This document shows, in pieces, positions 41,487 to 53,265 of a stretch of DNA of 64,000 bases. The stretch is from Cristatella mucedo (lineage: Eukaryota > Bryozoa > Phylactolaemata > Cristatellidae): NCBI GenBank assembly GCA_009760855.2, contig WPIO01000014.1, forward strand, positions 5,562,001 to 5,626,000, in the 5' to 3' direction. The notes under the pieces are model-generated. The model did not search any database. It was given only the letters and a program-made list of their open reading frames with translations, and was not told the DNA's origin. The translations under genes were made by a program, and so were the position numbers. Within the stretch, counting starts at the first letter, position 1. Each line of letters starts with the position of its first letter.

Positions 41487-44400
41487 TTATGCCGAGCTGG
41501 TCTGCTGCGCTGCACAGACGTATCTTATCAGCTGCCCTCCGCGTACTTCTCGAAGCCGACCCAGATGCCTCAGGATGCCAAAAATCGACAGAAGACGCCG
41601 GTCTACCTTGAGGGAGCTAAATGCCTTTACATCGCCCTCCACAAAGAATGTTGTGCCTGTAAGTGAAAAGCAAAAAAAAGTTATGCAAGTAGCTGCGAAC
41701 CTGCTTTAGTGCCGGATGAAAAAATCAAACAGAACGAAGGCAGCAGAGCCAATTACTCGTAGGTGCAGCATTTCATATAGCCACAAAACAGACTTCACTT
41801 TGGGGTCTTACACGAAGACATGAAAAAATATATGAATGATTCAACAGCCTCATTCATGTAGGGACAGGAGACTGCCTACTGCAGAACTCAGACCCACCAC
41901 TAGTGATGTATGAAGGATGAGTGCCTTACGAGGTGATTCCTGTGACCAAGTTGACAATGGATTTCTATTACTACTTTCCATCTGATGCCATCATACTGCA
42001 TGCTTCGTTTCTAGCTTTACAGCAGAGAGCCCGGAACAAGGGTTCCAGCATTATTTTCTCGAAAATCTGCATCGGCAATATGCTCTCTAGATTTCTTTAG
42101 GCATGATAAAATCCCCTATTCGGTAAATGAAGAGACCAGATTCCATCCCGGTCTGGCCAGCCTAGTGATTAAGGCTGAGGTACCAAAACACACTCACAAT
42201 ATGCACTTTCAAACTACGTGTGCTGCATCGATATTACAGAGAAAAACCTAAAAGAAGAAAAGCATCCTGCTAGCCTTATGAGTCACGCTTTGCTCCTGTC
42301 ACCTGCAATGCAACAAGAACCTGAAAGTAGTGAAGATTGCACAGCACCGTGAGACCAACTAAATCACAAGGATGCGCATAAATGCTCGAATACAGCGCAA
42401 TACAAAACACAACTAAAAAAGCCAAGTTTCGAAAAGTCATTGTCGAGCAGTACACAAGAATCTTATGACAATAAGATAACTGACCAGCATTGACCCGAGG
42501 CAGCTTGCAACAACATACAATACTAGACACAATCCCAAAATTGCTCCTAACCGAATAAATATTTTTTAAGCTGGGCGGTCGCGCAGGGGGAGGGGCAGGC
42601 AGCTGTGTTACTTGCATACCAAAAGCAGGATCACCTAGGCGAGCCCCAAGTATTTCAAATGTGAGGTTCAGGACTGCGACGAAAGCATCTATTCATAAAA
42701 CAATGTGGTGGCCTTCAGGTTAGTTACAGCTTGAAGATATGAGTATATGACTGAAGCTGGGTCGGTGAGGTGCCCTTTCGGCCATGTATAGGTGTATCTC
42801 ACAGCAGCATTCTGCCAAAATTAGCCACTCGAGTACCTGCTCGAGTCCATGCCAAAACACGAGCTAGGCACCGGTACAATCAACAGTGAGGCGAAAGCTC
42901 AACGAACGCTAATGGCAAAACATACTAGCTGATTTAACAGCCTCTTTTTGTATAGCAGCAGAAGAACCTTAAAGGCTATTGCCACCGCTTGCAGCAGCAA
43001 CAAAGGATCGCCCACTGCAGGATTCAAACCCACGACTTCGGGATCGAGGTCGTAAAGAGCAACCGCCTTACCTAGTATGCCATTACGGCTCACCAAGGGG
43101 AGCGAAGAAAGTTCAACCTCTGTCGAAAGCCCACAAAGAAGCCTCGAGCGGGCATGGTAGCAGAGCCACCGGACAACCGGAGATTGACGGTTCGACATCG
43201 ACTGAGACTTCTAGACAGTAGCATAAGACCAACGGCCGAATTATGGGGCACATTGCAAGTAGTTTGGCATGATAAACCATCTGATGTAACTCGTCGAGAA
43301 CTCGAGTCCATGCAAGCCCAAATTGCTAATCGGGAAAAAGGCCACATCCTACTATTATCAGTGTTTCTACTGCCGACACTACGGTAGTCATGCTACACTA
43401 ATAATAATAATAACAACAATAATAAATTTAATATAGCACCCTCAGAGAACTAAATCTCTTTCTAGGAGCTTTACATTTGCTCAAGTTGCAAAAAATCCTC
43501 ACAGTATTGCTGCCATTGTTGTGGGTGTAAATTACATCGAGTGACAAGAAGGGTTTCTACGATGCCAGGCATAATAAAGTTATGCAAAGCACGGGAAAAT
43601 ACAAGCTTCTGCACGGTCTCTTTTGCCGTAGAGTATTCCACTAGGCCCGAGTTTTAGTGAAAAGGTCGACTACTGGTGTACGCAGAATACTCTGCCTCAG
43701 CCGCATGTCAATATCACTCCATTGTCGTTCAATGGGGCTCAAATCAGGCAACTCGTGCTTATGCGTGCTGACACTGTGAATGGTGCCACTAACAACACTT
43801 GCGTGCTGACCCTGTGCATGTCACCCCTAACCATATTATTCATGTTGTTTATCAAGCATGATACCACTCACCATTCGATCGCATTTCCCTTTGCAGCAAA
43901 TGTAAAGCACCTAGAAAGAGATAGAGTTCTCTGAGGGCCCTTTATCAAGTGTATTATTATTATTATTATTTATTATTAACTGGCTAGGCCACCACTGCAT
44001 CATCACCAAACAAAGATTCGTCAAAAAGTACTTCACTGGCCTATCAGTTTGCACAGGGTTGCTATGTTGCTACCAAATGTAACAGCCGCCAAGCAGAGTT
44101 TTGAAATCCAGCTTACTTGACCAACAATAACTTGAGTAAAGCACTTATTGACTGTCAAGACCCATCATGAATTGTCTTCTTTATGCCTAGCTAAACTGCT
44201 GCACCAGTTTCAACCTTCTGGTGCCCTCAGCTCCTTCGTAGACAATAACATAGTTGTTCCATTCTTTTGCTTAATGGCCGTTGGCGACAGATTGTGGAAC
44301 TAACTTCCATAAATCTCCCATAACATCTTTCATCTTTCTGTCGAAACCATCCTACATACATCGAAATATGGTACAAACTTTCTAGCCGTCCTGAGCTGCA

Positions 44401-47400
44401 ATTCCCATACTACTTACTCACTTCTCGATTGCCTCCTAACTCAGCTATGCTAGTCACTTTCTCTTCATTGCGTGAGATGTAGTCTATTGGCTACCATATG
44501 CACACCAAGCGCTATAGAAAACTCTCATGCGTTATAGAAAACTCTCCTGCATAACACTCACACAGTTTTCGAGGCTTTGTGGAATTACACACAGAGGCAC
44601 ACTACGAGTAAGTCATAATTTCACTTATGCTAGAAAGGAGCCGTGCCAATTGGTTATTTATAACATGCATAATTTCACCACATACAAGGACGAAAAGAAG
44701 TGAGAATGAGAATTGATTAAGCGCAAAAGTTTTGCTACGTATTCGTTGACTGGGAGCTATAGCAGCACCTTTAGTAAAGGTGACACCAAGCTCAAGCTCT
44801 GAGACTTGTCGACAAACTTTGCAGCCACATTTCATCGCCAGCTTCAGAGGCTTTATGGCTTTTTTCGGTAGTGCAGCCAAAACTAAATTATAGCAGTCCA
44901 ACCCAGACATAACCAGAGAGCTAGTAAGATTTTTAGCAAGCCAACATTATAGATAGTCCCTAGTTTTGGACAGAGATCGACCGTGATGACTAGCTGTGGA
45001 AGCTGACTTCTAAATAAAGCTTTCAAAATTTCAGCAGTCATTAAAGAGGACACCTAAAAGTGCCTACAGAGAGATTTAGTTTTCTCAGGGTGCGATATAC
45101 ATGTTTTATTTTTATTTTAAAGTACTCATTATTTACGACGGAGGTCGTGGTTTCGAGTCATGCAGCAGACAATCCTTATTTGCCTGCTGCAAGGAGGTGA
45201 TAGCCGTAAGGCTCTTCAACCGTTATAAATGAGGCTGTTCAGCAAGCTAACCTTTACTTTTTTACTTTAATTTTCTTATTTTTATTATAAGTCTAGAACT
45301 TTACAATGACCCATATTCCTGAGAGATTTGGCCGACCAAGAAGTTTTGGCATACCTAAGTTGGACAAATAAAATTGCCTCATTGCATATCTTCCCCTGCA
45401 AGTGACAAAGAAACTAGGCAAACACACCACGTCTAAACCTGGTGTCAAACCAACTTGCTCAGCACAAGCTACAGCAAGTAAAAGCGCCTTGCTTGATCGG
45501 TGAGCTAATAGCAGGGTGGGAGAGTAAAGATAGAAAGCCAGTGCTGGCACGAATCTTGCGCTCTGGATGAGATGCAGAGAGCTCCTCACTAAGCCTTGTT
45601 AGCCATTGATTGGATCTACGGGCAGCCACTGAAGAAAGCAGCCCTGCAACCACAGCCTCTGCAAGCTCAAAGAGGTCCGATGGCTGTAGAGGTCACCCAT
45701 CGATAGTCATAGAGCAACTTCAGTGCACCACATCTAGCAGAGTGCACGGGTGCATAGCTACCAAGCAGTCCTACCTTGCGAGTCTTTGCTTTCCTGGCCC
45801 CTGTATTCCTCCACCTTCTGCCAATCAGTGCTGGAGAGTTGCTGCTTAGGAAGGCCCAGCAACCGGTACTTTGCTGCTAAAACCTTGTTCAATTCATCTA
45901 TGACCTTGTTAGTCTCATCGTAAGTGATTCTACCTTTTGCATAACTATAACGGGTCACCACAAAGGTTACTTACATCCATTCGCACAAGGTGACAACAAA
46001 TACGACTGCCATAAGAAGGGCAACAATATGCAAATAATGTACTGTGTGATAGCAGGATGACCAAGGAGCAGAAGTGGTAGAAAGCAGTGGTCAGCCTAGG
46101 ATCCCCAATGAAGGGGGCAACAGCACCGGAAGTAGCAGTAGCACAGACATGAGGACGGTGCCTCCTCACAACCACTCTGCCTAGCGACTACTTACGCAGG
46201 AACAGCCTTGAACTCGTCCACAGTAACGTACAGGAGGGTCGGAATACGAATGCTTGCCTTACTTTTTTTGCTGCTTCTCGGCTGGGTTGCCGATTTATGC
46301 GCCGACTGAGGATGGGCAGCAGGCGGACGGTTTCTGAAATAATAGCATGCATGTTACCACTAGCAATATGATCATGCGTCCTTTACAGCATATGTAAAGT
46401 GCCTAGAAAGAGATTAAGTTCTCTGTGGGTTATATGCAAATGTATTATTGTTATAAAAAAAAACACTAAATCGATCACCGGTTGATGACGAAATTCTGCA
46501 CAACTGTAGCAACAGCAGAGGGGGGGGCGAACTTAAGTGCCAGAGAAGAGCAGCAGAGCGACAGTAGAGCAAGTACTGGAAATCTGGAATTCTGCTCTGT
46601 GCGACCTCTTTATTAAAGCATTTGATGGGTCATTGTGACTCGTCTTTCCTGTGCTTGTACCTGCTTACACTGTGCTAGCTGCTTGCGGATGTAACCACCA
46701 ATCATTTGGTAATGTTTTCTACTTCTACAGAATCTGTAAAACACCTATAGAGAGATTCAGTTCTCTAAGGGCGCTATACAAATGAATTATTAGTATTATT
46801 ATTATTAACTCAGATAAAGCGATCAGCAGCACGCTAGAGGTGCACACAGGAGCAACAGAGGTCTAGCAAGCGAGGAGTGCGAGAAAAGAAGTAGCAGTCA
46901 GCACCATTGTTTACCCGCTGCTGGTCTGCGACCAGCAGACAGCAATGGTGCACGTGCCACTGACATTGCAACGGTGTGATGCAACGGTGTAGCTGGATGA
47001 TTTCCCAAGACTAAAAGCTTTGAATGGCCTGGCGCGGCCCGCGACTGGTGAAGGGCAGCCCAGGGTGCCCGGTTTCGACACTGCAGCTACGCGTGGACAA
47101 AAGAGGATCATGCCGAGCCGAAACTCGTCTACACACCATCACGAGGCAGGGGTGCCGATCACAGCCGACGGACCGAGGTCACAGCCGAGGGGCTGAGGTC
47201 AAGGCCAAGCGCTAAGCTTGAGCCGTGCTACACACGTGACAGTGACAGAGAGAACTCAGGCGATGATCACGTGTGGCTGAGCCTGTGTGGCCGGCTGCTG
47301 ACGGGCATCGTACAAGCGATAGTTCTTTGCAGTACTTGCTCCGTCGAGGCGAAATCCCTTTCATGTACTTCTGCATGCTGAAGTCGTACATGACAATTCA

Positions 47401-48296
47401 ACTAAACAGTAGTTTCACTTCCGTTCCGGCATATGCAATGTGCCTTGAAAGCTGCTCTTTGGCTCTGCTAGGGTGCAGTGCAAGAGTGTTGGAACAAAAG
47501 ATTATCCTCAATATTAAAATCGACAGAGGACAGCAGACTAAGGATCAGGTCAAGGAGCAAAGGCTGGCTCCAAGAATGTGCTCTCAGGTTCTAAACTTTT
47601 ATCAATCCTGGGCGACAGGTGCATTGCCAGGATTGGAATGGGACCAGACTTCCTTCAGCTTGCCCGAGGCTGCCAATCGCAGGAGGGCTAAAGGACGCAT
47701 CGGGTGGCAAGCCACGCCGACAGGTCAATCCAAGCAGGGGGAGTCAGTAAGCCGTAAGTAGGCTTGACACACACTGGGCAATCGCACAAAAGAGCAAAAA
47801 TCTCAAGCCGGTACAGAGCTTGGACATAATGTGCCGGTTACGGACGGAGCTGGCCAGTCATGCATGTGGGAGTGGAGGGGGCTCAGGGCACATAAAGAGA
47901 TTTCAGCAATGAAGGAACCTGCACTTGAGCCTCGACCTTCCCTCGACTCTCAAACTCGGGATTCGGAAGGAATTACCGGGCCAATATTCTTGCCGAGCAA
48001 TCAATTGACAGTAGAGGCAGTGGCTCAAGTATGGTGACAGTCATGCGTCTCACTCGAGTTCGCTCATAAGCATCCAGCAAACTCACAAGCAGCACAAAGA
48101 GAAATGCAAACACATTCACCCAGCTCGAGACTCGCAATTTCAGGTCACGGCGAGCTGCTGGGCAAGCAGAGTATGGCGGTAGGGGCAGACTACACAATCG
48201 ATTCGAAATGAGCGGTAAGGCTAATTCCTGGTCGGAGACAGCGAGTCCCCGACCGATCAGGACGGCGACGACCCGATATCACTGCTGGCGAAGAGC

Positions 48297-48373
<77 letters not shown>

Positions 48374-49121
48374 AGTACGCGACAGGGTGAGAAGCGATAG
48401 GCGAGTCTACCGAGAAGCCTCGGAAATTAGCTGATAATCACGGCGAACATCACTGAGCGCTGAATGTGGCCATCGCACGAGCAGCAGCGGCGGCGGCGGC
48501 CGCGCGACTAACTCTTTTAACGCCGGCTCGTTCGGCTGCGGCAGTCGGTCCGGGACGTTCTTCAGCGCGTACTCGTGCCTCAATCGAAGGCTCTCTTGTT
48601 GCGCCCTCAAGTCCTAGAAGCAAGGAGGTGTCTATCAGCGTGAGATGCGTCAATGATCCGAACACGCTCGTGGAGCCCGCGAGCAGACAGCGCATTCCAA
48701 GCAAGTGGCGGGACTCCGCGGGTATTCCCGCCGTCGTGCCAAGAGAATCGGGCGCTGAAATGTAACCGTGCGAGCACTCGGTAGAGGAAGTCGAGCGCGG
48801 CGCGCGCGGCCTCGCCTCGCCTCGCGCCGCTCGCACCGCGATGCGGGCCTCGAAAGACCTCTGACGCTGAACTTCATGCTTAATCTCGTTCAAGAGTGGT
48901 TGGAGGTCTGAAGTAGCCGTAGCCAGCTCCTCGAGAACAATATCTGCATCCTTAAGGGTCTTCAGCCGCAAAAGTTCATCTAGATTGCGTAGCCTGCTTT
49001 CAAATAGGTCCGTTAACTGGACCACGCTCGTCGGTTGCATTTCGTCCGACGCGGGTAGCATCCGGATGTGGACTACGTCATTTCCGCCAGAAGCAGCTCG
49101 CAGCTGCTCCTCGCTGTTCAT
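41487..49121 (-). CDS. SKA1: SKA1, spindle and kinetochore-associated complex subunit, five exons
   Basis: SKA1 is the microtubule-binding subunit of the SKA complex, which couples kinetochores to spindle microtubules in mitosis. Exons: 49121-48837, 48613-48522, 46333-46196, 45944-45775, 41656-41487, giving 284 residues (human 255). The N-terminal coiled coil spans about residues 35-125 (LRNLDELLRLKTLKDADIVL; ALKNVPDRLPQ). A basic, serine-rich linker follows. The C-terminal winged-helix microtubule-binding domain begins near 165 (VTVDEFKAVPAYAKGRITYD) and ends with FGILRHLGRLREVRGGQLIR, where the conserved arginines sit. The exon 2 donor (GC before GTTAAA) is weak and chosen because it gives the phase that exon 3 needs; a small extra linker exon between 46333 and 48522 is possible. 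Exon 1 starts at the first ATG after an in-frame stop. Confidence 0.9.
41832..41945 (-). repeat. SINE family B, inverted, truncated
   Basis: GATTCAACAGCCTCATTCAT then GCAGAACTCAGACCCACCAC; the middle of the body is missing. Last SKA1 intron. Confidence 0.55.
42925..43092 (-). repeat. SINE family B, inverted
   Basis: GCTGATTTAACAGCCTCTTT, CAGCAGAAGAACCTTAAAGG, GGATTCAAACCCACGACTTC. Last SKA1 intron. Confidence 0.72.
43398..43485 (-). repeat. L2-tail piece, inverted
   Basis: (AAT/AAC)n then AATATAGCACCCTCAGAGAA and AGCTTTACATTTGCTC. Last SKA1 intron. Confidence 0.6.
43740..43980 (+). mobile_element. L2-like LINE 3' UTR
   Basis: GCTTATGCGTGCTGACACTG through CACCATTCGATCGCATTTCC to GGGCCCTTTATCAAGTGTATT and (ATT)n. 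It lies in the last SKA1 intron. Confidence 0.75.
44183..44608 (+). mobile_element. CR1/L2-type LINE 3' end, diverged
   Basis: Runs from CCTAGCTAAACTGCTGCACC to TGTGGAATTACACACAG. A 22-base unit around TATAGAAAACTCTC is duplicated in tandem at about 44510-44550. It lies in the last SKA1 intron. Confidence 0.75.
44690..44990 (-). mobile_element. Decayed reverse-transcriptase thumb fragment
   Basis: The minus-strand frame reads SGLDCYNLVLAALPKKAIKP, matching the SRLDYCNSLLAGLP thumb segment of the 26-kb element. It continues through RIRSKTFAL with substitutions. It faces the 44.2-kb fragment head to head. Confidence 0.65.
45055..45120 (+). repeat. L2-tail piece, diverged
   Basis: AAGTGCCTACAGAGAGATTT then TTTTCTCAGGGTGCGATATA. 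Confidence 0.5.
45125..45248 (+). repeat. SINE family B, 5'-truncated
   Basis: GGAGGTCGTGGTTTCGAGTC then GGAGGTGATAGCCGTAAGGC and AAATGAGGCTGTTCAGCAAG. Confidence 0.65.
45290..45655 (-). pseudogene. Frameshifted coding-like remnant inside the last SKA1 intron
   Basis: Two overlapping minus-strand frames of 64 and 98 codons look like one interrupted sequence (SNQWLTRLSEELSASHPERK in one, SKALLLAVACAEQVGLTPGL and RQFYLSNLGMPKLLGRPNLS in the other). It is probably a dead transposon or retrocopy. No family recognised. Confidence 0.25.
46382..46455 (+). repeat. L2-tail piece in SKA1 intron 2
   Basis: GCATATGTAAAGTGCCTAGA then GATTAAGTTCTCTGTGGG, ending about 50 bp from the exon 3 acceptor. Confidence 0.6.
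46620..46812 (+). mobile_element. L2-like LINE 3' UTR, variant ending
   Basis: TGGGTCATTGTGACTCGTCT resembles the UTR start. It ends with AGAGATTCAGTTCTCTAAGGG, given approximately, then GCGCTATACAAATGAATTATT rather than the 'TTTATCAAGTG' version. It lies in SKA1 intron 2. Confidence 0.65.
46820..48290. other. SKA1 intron 2, no exon recognised
   Basis: A 162-codon plus-strand ORF (47273-47761) is present but shows no recognisable domain and lies antisense within the intron. An ACAGCCGA-type unit is repeated near 47160-47200. Confidence 0.4.
48298..48370. repeat. (GA)n microsatellite
   Basis: About 36 GA units in SKA1 intron 2, about 150 bp past the exon 2 donor in the gene direction. Confidence 0.95.
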
Positions 49122-49476
49122 CCGGAGAAGTCGAGCGCGGCAGCGCTCACGGTGGCGGAGCAGGCGCTAGAATATCTTAAAATTAGTGATACCTCTAAAA
49201 TCGTCTGGCTGATGTGCCGCCGCAGTAGTGTGCGTTGCTGAAGCTCAGTAAGCAAAGACCTGAAACCGGCACCCAAGGAGAAAAAGTTGTTACGGCGAGG
49301 GCTTGGCTTATCCAGAAATTGAGAGACCCGACCTTGACCTTATAAAGAGGCCGCCGATAGCAGGAGAGCTGGAGGTACGTGGCGTGCGGCTTGAATCCCG
49401 ACTTCAACTGCACATCTTCAGGCTGGTTGAACTGGACCAGGGCCCGCTGGCCCCCTCCCCGATGCCTACGAGCCAT
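49118..49476 (-). CDS. Unrecognised two-exon ORF directly upstream of SKA1, stop overlapping the SKA1 ATG
   Basis: An ATG in good context (49476) opens an arginine-rich reading frame (MARRHRGGGQRALVQFNQ) that passes TYLQLSCYRRPLYKVKV and then meets a possible weak donor at 49327. After an acceptor at 49260 the same protein can continue with SLLTELQQRTLLRRHISQTI and run to a TGA at 49118-49120. That TGA overlaps the SKA1 start as ATGA. The result is 96 residues with an amphipathic, basic helix. I do not recognise the family. Alternatives: an unspliced 5' leader with chance ORFs, or the first exons of another gene using the donor after QTILE (GAG before GTATCA). Confidence 0.35.
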
Positions 49477-49539
49477 GGCAGGCGTTTTGACCAATAAACA
49501 AATAAATACAATCCATTTGCATATACAAGAACGAGGAAA

Positions 49540-49590
49540 AGTGTTAGCTGATTAAACAGCCTCATTCGTTTCGCTACTAAATGAAGTGAG
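49540..49590 (-). repeat. SINE family B 3' end only, inverted
   Basis: GTTAGCTGATTAAACAGCCT then CATTCGTTTCGCTAC. Confidence 0.5.
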
Positions 49591-49724
49591 AAAGTCCATC
49601 CGTCCTTCCCACCGTCACGCGGCAAGATGGCGACCAGTACTTTGGGATTGACGTGTAATTGACGCTTAAATTTATGTACAGTATTGTATAGACTAAGCAA
49701 GTCTACAGTCTATCTACAGGTCTA

Positions 49725-50290
49725 TCTATTTAGTGATGAGCTGTTAGGTAGGGCTAGGCGAAAGGACGAGACACTAAGCCAGCTGTCCCTCGTTATAGAG
49801 ATGCTAGCGAAACAAGGTGAACCCATCAATTGAAGCAAAAGCGCTGCTGCCTCTCCACCGGGACTCTTTATAAGGGCCCTGATCGACTAGTCTCTGCAGC
49901 AGTGCGTACTTTAAGGAAAACCCCAAACGCTCGACGAGGCATTAGCATGGACAACTGAATTTGAAGAAAGTTGCAGAAGGGTTAATAATAGGAGAGGCCA
50001 TGAAAACAACGACAGGGGAGACACCAATTCTAGATCGAATGCTCAGATGGGTTACGTTGCCCGTAGTGCAAAGTTTCGAAAAAGGAAGCCGGAAAATCAC
50101 TTTTTTAATTGCAATAAAGTACGGCACTTTCAAGGGGAATGTAGAGAGCCTATTAGGCTTAAGAATCGGCCCGGGCATTCGCGGTCAGACTCTAATGAGG
50201 GATAGGCCACAGTGACAGAATCCCAACTTGACCCCGAGGAAAACAAGTTATCCTTGCCTCGAGTATGGCGACATTGGTCACTTTAAGAGA
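49725..50290 (+). pseudogene. Decayed LTR-retrotransposon gag with zinc knuckles
   Basis: A mostly open frame shows gag-like text: DETLSQLSLVIEMLAKQGEP, then LDEALAWTTEFEE, then a CCHC-type knuckle reading FNCNKVRHFQGEC near 50115. A second knuckle near 50260 (GDIGHFKRHC) has lost one cysteine. In-frame stops occur near 49830, 49890 and 50205. The arrangement suits a Ty3-like gag. No LTRs, protease or polymerase are seen nearby. Confidence 0.6.
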
Positions 50291-50520
50291 CACTGCCTGT
50301 ATCTCAATCCTATTTTTTGGACGGTGAGCCCAAATGATTGGGTTGCATACCCACTAGCGTAAGTTCTATGCAATACAAGCAATGTTGCATTCAGGGATCG
50401 TGTTGGAATCCTTTGAGAATCGCTTGATCTACCATGTTCTTAAAATATGTTTGACGTCTTTCTCGTTAAGCAGCCATTTGTGTGTGCGTGTCTTGCTTTC
50501 GTGAGTGCGTACGCGAACGC

Positions 50521-50572
<52 letters not shown>
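50521..50572. repeat. (GT)n microsatellite
   Basis: About 25 GT units, preceded by GCGTACGCGAACGCGC. Confidence 0.95.
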
Positions 50573-50573
<1 letters not shown>

Positions 50574-50579
50574 GTGTCC

Positions 50580-52500
50580 GTGCACGTGTTACTGTCGAGC
50601 CTGGTGTTGTATGGAACTAGTTCTAATAGAATATAGAGTCTAGAATATAGAAGCAGTAATTAGCCAGTCTAATATATCTGAGTAGGGTCGTCTTGGGATA
50701 GATTCTAAAGGTTCACATGGGCAATGATTGTGTTTCGTGACGGTGGAAGTCTCTCAGAGAAAGAGCGGGCGCACGTACGCATAACGAGACTGCTTTATTC
50801 CTCTTAACGGGCACATATACGAGAGCTCGATCAATCGCAGCAGATGACACGAAGTATAACCTCCATTAGTGGCCCGACGCTTCACTGCATTAATGCCTTA
50901 ACTATTGGCCGCAGCTGAGGCATGTGCATTAGTGTCGGGCGCTTCGCTAATTGCAGCAGAAGCTGCAGGCGAACGCAACAATTGTTCTGGAGGTATCGGG
51001 CGAGACGTGTTATAAGAGTTTTTTGCAGCGACATGTCTCGTTGAGCAATCAAAGCTGTCGATTTGTCATTGTGGTTGACCCGCTGGTGAGCGCTCAGTTA
51101 ATCTTATTATGGAAATATCTGTGGTTTTCAAGCTACGATGTAAAAAAGTAATGAAGATAAGACCTAGTAAAACCGCGTGATTTCAGGTTTGCCTTCAATA
51201 GGTATGAGGCATAATAGTGATCTCTTCCTGCAAGCTTTAAAGTGTTAATTTCTGGTCTGTTTACGTGTCTCACCAGCATGACGATATGGGATAATTAATC
51301 CGTGATTGACTCGGTTACAATAGCGTTGTTGCCTGCACTATTAGTTAAGCGAAATTGTAAGCCACCTGTCAAATCTGGCGTTAGAAGAGCCACTTTCATA
51401 ATCTTGATTAAGCAGAAAATCTTCATGGTTGTCGATTTTTCGATGGGATTGGTTTGAAACCATTCGTTCGATGTACGTTGGTTTCTTGCTTGGAATGTTC
51501 TGGAATGATACGGTTGAGATTGAGCCAGGTTCCACTGGCTCACGTGTTACTTAAATATAAGTGTTACAGGATCCTTGCTTTGTCCTGTTTGAATGATGGA
51601 GTCAGGATTCACGCCCGGTTCTAAGAGGTACTTGTACATTTTGGAATATATTGGTAACGGAATATATTATTAAGGCCATGTTAAACTAAGTTATAATTTT
51701 AACCGTTTCTATTGGTTTTTAGGATTCATTTGCATTCTATTATTCGTGTCGGTATGCATTTTGAAATATTTGGCGGGAAAGACTTGTAATGATTTGTAAT
51801 GGGTTACACAAAAATTCTGCCGACTGAATCCACACGCGGCTCAACTCTGTCTTATGCATGTAAGCATATAGCCTTGAGCGTATAGCAGAGGGATGGGTGC
51901 AGTTTGCACTTGCTTGGTGCAAAAGTTGAGCGCCCTTGTAAAGTCATGTGAAATTTTTTTCCTCATTCATCTAATCGTTTAAAATGTAATTCATTAATTA
52001 AATGATTAAAATTGGGTGATTATTTATTTGTTTGAAAATTGGTTTAGAAGACGTGTTACAATAACGAACTAGCAGAACTTTTTGGCAATTAATACCAACC
52101 TGTCTACGGCATTGTGGTAATGCGCCATCCTTGTAAACACGACTGAAAAGTTAATGTCTGCATGGACTACTATGTCGTAAAAAAACATGTGCCAGTTTTT
52201 CACATTCCTTCCGCTGCCATCAGTGCAAAGAGGGTCTACAGGCCTATATAAACCTTAAGACTTCTATAACGTTGAGAAAAGACAACCACTGCAACCAATT
52301 GTAATAGGCACCTGCCAAAAAAAGCAAGCAGCACCTCCGAAAATCCGAAGACGTGACGCTCGTCCACGATTGGCTAATGCACAAGCGTACAAGTGCACCG
52401 TGTAAAAACTTTGATTGTTTAGAGGTTAAAAAATGAACATTTGTGTCTGAAAAGATTTTTGACTTTGATTTCTATCTTGAACGCAGTACGTGAAAGAATA
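50580..52500. other. Anonymous AT-rich DNA
   Basis: No repeat family or coding signal recognised. Minus-strand ORFs around 51295-51543 are short and overlap each other in different frames. Confidence 0.4.
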
Positions 52501-52505
52501 TAAGG

Positions 52506-53265
52506 TTATTTTAAAGATAAAGTCAAGCGGATGAAATTGACTTCAAACGAGTATCCATTATGCAACCTTGTTGCTGTCATTAGCTTAGAGGTTAGCTTCT
52601 GCATGCTTGCAGACACTTGCGAAGCTTCATTAAATATGAATTTGGCCTGTGGCATTTCTCCTGTTGCAGTCTCGTTTTGCCAGAGCGGTACATCCAAGTA
52701 CGGATCTGTGTTCAAAAATAAAAACACAGTCGCAGACAGTCCTGCCGCCTAAAGCATGGTCAATCAGTGGCATTACAGTATTTTCGTGTGCCATTCGACA
52801 TTCACTTGCCCATAGCACGATCTACTGCACAAACTATTATCGTAAACGACGCAACACATATACATCAGCTCACATTGTTACGTTCTGTACAACTTTTCCA
52901 TAAAGCGAAAAAGCTACACCCGGACATGATTAGGATGAGCAATCCAACAAATTTTTATCATCACTCTCAATGTTTGCAAAGAGGGCCACAGTCGGCAAAA
53001 CATCGCTTCCAATAATCACCGACGTGCCTACCTTACCGCTCGTGTCTACAGGAAGTTTTCTTGGCTTTCCTACTCTCCACTGAACGTTTGAGGAAATTGA
53101 GCTGGGTAATGACTGCATGCAGCGTCTATGCAAGCTTTCTTTCAAGATTGCTCTCGTGTACCACAGTTTGTATATCTCCTCATAGGAAACTTCAAAGGAA
53201 CGGCTTTTGAAAGACCAATAAGACGCATGTGACCGTAGCACCGAGACTAGTCCGTATCGCAATGC
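52506..53265 (-). CDS. Candidate two-exon coding region, function unknown
   Basis: Exon A (53265-52965) follows a TTTAG acceptor and stays open for 100 codons (KLWYTRAILKESLHRRCMQS, then KLPVDTSGKVGTSVIIGSDV). It ends at a phase-1 GTGATG donor. Exon B (52741-52506) starts after GGCAG in the matching phase, reads LSATVFLFLNTDPYLDVPLW and runs to a stop at 52506. The matching phase and even composition argue for a real exon pair. No family is recognised and no first exon was found. Confidence 0.28.

Noticed and set aside
47273-47761. A 162-codon plus-strand ORF
   Set aside because: No recognisable domain, antisense inside SKA1 intron 2, no supporting splice pattern; probably chance.
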